This document shows, piece by piece, positions 58,881 through 64,000 of a stretch of DNA of 64,000 nt. The position numbers were made by a program, and so were the translations under genes. The stretch is from Prosopocoilus inquinatus (taxonomy: Eukaryota; Arthropoda; Insecta; Coleoptera; Lucanidae). The notes under the pieces are model-generated. The model did no database searches and was not told the origin of the DNA. It saw nothing but the letters and a program-made list of their open reading frames with translations. The stretch's first letter is position 1. Each line of letters opens with the position of its first letter. The stretch spans positions 29,858,001 through 29,922,000 of the forward strand of contig CM069870.1 of NCBI GenBank assembly GCA_036172665.1, given 5' to 3'.

Positions 58881-59085
58881 AAGTAAGGTAAGAAGAGCTT
58901 AGACAAATGTCGGTTGATGGTTCTGTTGAATCTTTCCACCATTCCGTTCGACTGAGGGTAAAATGCAGTAGTTTGTAACATATTTAATTATAGTTCATTG
59001 CTTCAAGTAATGTTTCCAATTTAGTGACTAGTTCTGGTGATGTATTTTTTTTAGACAAATTCACATTTCATAGTTTTAACAAAAC
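58881..59085 (-). pseudogene. Ty3/gypsy-like integrase remnant
   Basis: On the minus strand a frame at about 58980-58885 reads TTAFYPQSNGMVERFNRTI, the signature around the catalytic Glu of retrotransposon integrases (TTAYHPQSNG..ER), followed by HLSKLF. Upstream in a different frame, SPELVTKLETLLEAM fits the preceding integrase helix, separated by a frameshift. Nothing else of pol, no LTR and no gag was found nearby. It is a short, old LTR-retrotransposon fragment. Confidence 0.7.
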
Positions 59086-61839
59086 TTTTGAACGTTTAAT
59101 GTAATTCTTATACTTAAATTAAATTACTTAAATTGACCCTGATTCATTTTCTGTTAGTGTTGCAGTGTTGGTCAAAATGAGATGTTGACTATCGATTGTT
59201 TTCTTAATATTCGTCTCTTATGATTAGTTTGAAACTGCCAAGAGCACGCATTTGTCGAAGTTGTACGCTTGACACCTGTGTTAAAGTCAATCATTACGTT
59301 GGAAGGATTCTGACGGTTCAGAACTAGTCAGAAGCTGGTGGAAGAAGAAACCTGTTATTTAAATTTTTTGTTTGGGTTAGCTTGAATTGAATTGACATAG
59401 AATTGGGTTGGCCTTAATTTTAATATAGTTTTAATTTTTAAAAGGTATAATTTTTTCCATTTCAATTTTTAATTTTTTGAAGTTCTATTGCTCGAGATTT
59501 ATTTCTTTAAAGATTTAACTTCCACTTCAATCTCCTTATAAATTTATCTACTACTACAAAATTCTTGGAAACCGTTATAAATTTACATTTTATATATTCG
59601 AAAACCTTATAAGTTTATCTACATTGTAATATCCTTACAATTGTCTCCAGAGGAAGATAAATTTTAATTTTTTGAATTTGAAGTTTCTTATTTTTTAAGT
59701 ATTTTCATTTTTCTTCTTGTTTTCTTGATTAAGTTAGGTTATTTTCGCTCCTACTAGATTTAATTCTGATCGGTTTTTGCCTTGAGACATTTTGCAATGT
59801 TATTTTCATCTTTAATTTTTTACTTAAGCTGCAACTTCTTGATTTTTTAATTTTAGTTCTGCTAACTGTTGCGGTCGTTCGACATACCATCCATCTTGCT
59901 GCTTACAGATTCCAAAAAAAAATACAGCCAAATACAGACAAATAAGGATATCTAGTCGCAAACAATGTCTATTTTTTGGAAAGATGCGATTCAGAAAATT
60001 TTTCTTAAGTTGGCTGCTCCTTTATGTTTTAAATTTAACGTTGACCCAGTCTCAAACTTTTTAACCCATTAGATAATACAGACGGTAGGTGTCCGTAACA
60101 TGGAATATTGAACCGATTGCGAAATAACCTTCGTATAGTTGTCGTGGAATCATCAGTTTTATAAAACGATTTAACAGAGAAATCACGTGCACCAGACTAC
60201 TGGTCCATGTTTAGTGAATGGCATTAAATGACTGACAATATATCATCAAATTCAGCGTCTTCACCAAAACGTCAAATGAATAAACAACCTTTTAAAATTT
60301 CTCGTTTCATTGGCGGACCTTGTATAGATTCTAAAAATACGAAAATAAACAATTAATGACCCAGAATATCTAACACCTACTTTTTTCCCCTAAAGTGCTT
60401 CACAATGGTTTGTACTTTTTTCAAAAAAAAAAAAGATTTACATAATTTATGTTTTTTTTTTAATTGTGGAAAACATTGTTAACTGATTATATTAAAAATA
60501 TTCATAAAAAAATCTTTTGCATTAAAGCAACATAAAAACAAAACAAATTATTACGGTTTCTTGAATACTAATCCGGCTACATTAAAGAAGATTTTCCAAT
60601 TTGCATATTTGATAAATTTCGTAATTAGAGTAAGAGGATTAAACTGTTTCATGGCGGAAGCGTACGCTGTGCGTATTTAAATATTAAAATACAGGAGTAT
60701 GCCCTGACCCTTCTAAACGCATGCAGTACACGAACAAGTGAGATAAGGGCGTTTTGATTTATTCTAATTAACTTAATATCTGTTATGAATGATGATAACA
60801 GATAGCTGTGACCTAACTATCTGCTGATAGTAAAGTTTATAAAAGCAAAAAAAAAAAAATAATAAGAATTAATTAATAATATTATATTATTCAGTGTTTT
60901 TGCGAAATATATCCAGAAATAAAAATACTTGTCTAATGTATTTGTAGTTAAAAAAAATAATTTGAATTCGCAGTTTAATCTCCAGTTCGAGATAAATGAT
61001 ACTTATAAATTGTATCTAGATCAGGTTCAGATTCCATTTGTAAGGTTAAGTGTCCATGTCTGTCTAATAGATCGGAACTATTATTAACTAGAATTCGGTT
61101 ATGCTTTAATTGAAAACCACTAATCTAACTTGTAACAATTGCTTTCCTACGATTAGTTTTCAGTGTACTTATTTGAACTATTAAGAAGGGATATTCACGG
61201 TGAGTGTGGACTATTAGAATATATATAAGAAACTACGTTTCACGCTGAAAATTTATTTTAAACCAACTGTTTGAAAGGAAAGAATACAGGTTTGAAATGT
61301 GTCACTTCAAACACTTAATGTAATCATAATACAAAACGTATCTAGAAGAATATAAATTACACAAACTAAATAATTTTTTACATAAGAAGTTGTAATGTCC
61401 CTATCTGAGATCACCGGACAGCACTTCTTGCACCAATGTCATGCGGTAAAGATAGAGCTTTACATCTTTAGGTAATAATTTATGGCACCTTTCAACCGAA
61501 AGCTCAAACTAGTCAAATTGATTGTGATAACGAGCGAATAGAGATGTATGGAGCATTTTCCACTGCAAGTATTGCACTTTCCATAGCGTTAGCAGTATGT
61601 TTTCATAGTTGACTGTTCTTCGGAAGATGCTCCAGTTTGTCGAAACATCTATACCTATCAATGCAGATTGTCTTCAAATATTTTATAGTCAACAATACAG
61701 CGGCAAATTCAGTTCTAAACTCTTCCAAGCAGTTTCGGTACTCCCGTGTCTTTTGAACCGTTACGAAAATTAATTTTCAATCGTAAATCTGCTTCAATGT
61801 AAACATCAAACGTCATTTTGTAAAGCAACATAAAGTTAA
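59086..61839. other. Unassigned AT-rich stretch
   Basis: No supported gene in 2.7 kb on either strand. Low-complexity A/T runs at 59380-59850 and 60420-60460. Confidence 0.5.
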
Positions 61840-62117
61840 TAGGTGTGTTCATTTTACTTTTGACTCAGATCAGAAAATATCAGAAGTGAGGTGAGTTTTT
61901 CTGAGTTAAATCGTTAATTCCACTGACATTGCGCAAATGTCAAACGAGACATTCGGCCATTACATATACATGCATTCTAACCTAAATGCCTATTTGATTG
62001 ATTCGGAGGAAGCTCACAAAATCTCACCAACGAGCATGTAAAAAAAACGTACAAGTTTCCAAGGTTACTGAGTGCCGCTGAGTTACTCTGAGTTTTGCGG
62101 TAAAAAGAACATACCTA
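61840..62117. mobile_element. 278-bp MITE with TTAA target duplication
   Basis: Inverted ends TAGGTGTGTTCATTTTAC and, from the right, TAGGTATGTTCTTTTTAC, each followed by an AAAACTCAG-like block. TTAA is present on both sides (61836-61839 and 62118-62121). Inside, CTCAG or TGAG words recur in both orientations. A TTAA duplication is the hallmark of piggyBac and Kolobok elements. No transposase is present. Confidence 0.8.
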
Positions 62118-62403
62118 TTAACATCGTAAATGAGTCCTGAAAAGAAATTATTTTTGCAATGAAACCAACAAATAACGTAAATAAAACGACACCTTACTCA
62201 ACAGTTGACAGAAGACATGACACTAGTGACAGTACTGTTAGCAGTAAAGTTAAGCTACGACATGAGTTAAAAAAGTCATTTGTTTACAACGCCAATGCTA
62301 CCGGAAATCGAAATGAACACTTATTATAAGGTTCAATTGCGACGTGTAGTTTGAAACATAACCTTAAAACATAATTTGTTTGTGTTGATTGAATTTTTTA
62401 TAT

Positions 62404-63085
62404 TATACCGGCTGTTTCAAATTGAGTGTGCACTGAAGGGATCTCCTAAACCGTAAGAGATACAAATTCGGTTAAATGGAAGAAAAGTTGCACGAATCAA
62501 TGCCTAATTCGTAGCAATTGACAGAATGATTCTTTTCTTATTTCTTCTTGAGATATTAATGAAAATGTAAGAAAGGTCGATTTTCTTTTTTCCTCTGTAT
62601 GTCTTTTTGATTCTGCTTCGAATGGGCATGGCAAAATTGAAGCCAAACGTTTCATATTTCCGCGACCATCATCAGTTTCGATTTTTTAAATGCAACTTAT
62701 ATGTTTTTATTGTTCAGTTCGATAGCATTTTCTCTCCTGATTGTAATGGTGTATCACACTTAAAAGTCGATATTAATTTAAAGCTTAAATAATTCAGGTT
62801 TTTATATGAAAATTTTATTTAATACATAATTTCAAATTTCTGGTTTATCTTTTTATCTTTTTAATATTCTGTTAGACAGCATTTTTTTCTGGTGATTTCA
62901 GCGATGTCTAATACTTAATACCTTTTCTTCAAGGAATCTTAAAATATGACAAAAGAAAGTGATACAGTTTCATCATGATTTACTTAAAAAGTAAATTTAT
63001 TTCTAACTACTTTTTTTATTTGTTAAGTATTAACAACTAACTTTCAATTCGGAAGAGGAAAGATCAATAAATATTAATTAAATAT
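62404..63085 (+). repeat. R2 dispersed repeat, copy c
   Basis: Full-length parallel to copy a from TATACCGGCTGTTTCAAATT to GGAAGAGGAAAGATCAATAA. Confidence 0.75.
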
Positions 63086-63524
63086 ATTAGATAATTAGAT
63101 GGATAAACCAAGCAAATAAACAGCAGTATAAATATAGGTGTATTAAATAACCAAAAAAGAGTAAACAATAACATGAACAAAAATCACAAAAGAATAACAT
63201 GACTGAAATAAATAAAGTGAAATTAATAAATAAAATATTCGTTTCTAGCTGCCAATGTCTTTGTAGAAGGCACTATTCAGTGATCCAAAACATTTTTAGT
63301 ATAATTAGTAATCAGTTTTTCTTTTAAAATAACGGCGTAAGTCAAAATTACAAAATAAGGCTGTTATATTCCTCAAGCTGAGGTACCAGTCTGGAACATT
63401 ACATCAGAACCACAAGGTATTTGTCGGTAAAAATTCATTTTCGTTAGTGCAATGCATTATTACAATAGCGATTCAGAAAAATATTAAATAATTTATTACA
63501 ATTTACAGTCTAGCTAAGAAAATG
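63086..63524. other. Unassigned AT-rich spacer
   Basis: Nothing recognised. Confidence 0.4.
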
Positions 63525-63685
63525 AGTTAAAAACTCGCTAAACCAACTCAATTTAATCCGCCTTCCGTGATGGTTTAACGTTGAGTTGTTTAGCGAGTTT
63601 TTAACTACGGTTTAAGCCGCGGTGCAAACTAGGTTTACTGTTAAACCTGCTTTAATTTTTAACTAGATGTGGTGCAAACGGCCAT
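63525..63685. mobile_element. TTA-type palindromic MITE, truncated copy
   Basis: It matches 39108-39345 from the inner left arm (AAAACTCGCTAAACCAACTC) through the centre to the complete right end (AACTAGATGTGGTGCAAACG, GCCA). About 80 bp of the left terminus is missing. The right end abuts TAAGTGTGATAT, part of R2, consistent with insertion at a TTA/TAA in R2. Confidence 0.8.
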
Positions 63686-64000
63686 AAGTGTGATATACCA
63701 CTACAATCAGGAGAAAAAATGCTGTCGAATAGAATAATAAAAAGATATACGTTGTATTTAAAAAATCGAAACTGATGATGGTCGTGGAAACACGAAACGT
63801 TTGACTCCAATTCTGGCACTCCTATTCGAAGCAGAATCAAAAAGTGCCTGTAGAAAGTTAAGTCAGAATTTCAAAATTATTTATAATAAAAGAGATACAG
63901 AGGAAAAAAGAAAATCGACTTTTTTACATTTTGATTAATATCTCAATAAGAAATAAGAAAATGATCATTGTGTCAATGGATAGGAATAAGGCATTGATTT
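63686..64000 (-). repeat. R2 dispersed repeat, copy d, inverted and cut by the window end
   Basis: Reverse complement of the R2 middle: TCGAAACTGATGATGGTCGT, AAACGTTTGACTCCAATTCT, GAAGCAGAATCAAAAAGTGC. It starts at the MITE junction and leaves the window. Confidence 0.8.

Noticed and set aside
61610..61665. TTCGGAAGATGCTCC...GTCGAAACATC resembling a hammerhead core
   Set aside because: The CUGANGA half is not matched and the stem is poor.
34252..62792. 61-codon MILLR... frame present in R2 copies a, c and d
   Set aside because: Its conservation is explained by the repeat being the same DNA. Substitutions do not favour synonymous positions by eye, and there is no domain.
1..64000. CRISPR arrays, bacterial operons, ribosome binding sites, tRNA or rRNA genes
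   Set aside because: The tandem arrays present have no unique spacers, the genome is eukaryotic in character, and I saw no cloverleaf or rRNA core sequence.

Overview
The window looks like gene-poor, AT-rich nuclear DNA of an arthropod, most likely an insect. Every recognisable protein is a transposable-element protein of a kind common in insects: Tc1/mariner transposases (one with a long 41-residue second spacing, one with a DUF4817-like N-terminus), a hAT transposase, LINE, Penelope-like and Ty3/gypsy-like polymerase or integrase pieces. Nearly everything else is short non-coding sequence with inverted repeats. I cannot name the order or species. I found no convincing host gene, tRNA, rRNA, CRISPR array or bacterial-type operon.

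Layout. 1-10.3 kb: a LINE reverse-transcriptase relic, then a 2.35 kb foldback-like element bounded by inverted arrays of 15-bp repeats (991-3342) that contains other small elements. A palindromic element (6715-8844) follows, split by a Tc1/mariner-like relic (6741-8086), then smaller repeats. 10.3-18.7 kb: an isolated GC-richer LTR-like block (11432-12157), a widely spaced inverted repeat pair and a cluster of strong hairpins. 18.9-20.7 kb: a LINE tail, a TA-flanked MITE and a broken DUF4817-type mariner with recognisable termini. 20.7-28.2 kb: mostly unassigned AT-rich DNA with a second copy of the 6.7 kb relic, a MITE, a mariner pseudogene and a 640-bp near-palindrome.

28.75-32.7 kb is the best preserved part. 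A two-exon hAT transposase gene is interrupted by a complete Tc1/mariner element with a 351-codon intact transposase, matching 32-bp inverted termini and a TA duplication. Taking the mariner out restores the hAT reading frame exactly.

33.5-50 kb: a Penelope-like RT relic carrying a tiny palindrome, several MITEs (TTA-, TA- and ATT-flanked), SINE-like duplicates, and a dispersed 340-bp repeat split by a 945-bp element with 8-bp target duplications. 50.7-56.9 kb: a second 15-bp-unit foldback element with a 9-bp target duplication (50777-51599). After it comes a multi-level nest in which repeat R2 is split by a 5'-truncated LINE, which is itself split by a third foldback-like element (52542-54315) and by an R1 repeat. 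57-64 kb: MITEs, a gypsy-like integrase relic, a TTAA-flanked MITE and further R2 copies.

The most interesting signal is the recurrence of elements whose terminal inverted repeats are arrays of short degenerate units with a common period of about 14-15 bp (991-3342, 50777-51599, 52542-54315 and probably 39673-40364). They differ in sequence but share an architecture, and two carry clear 7- to 9-bp target duplications.
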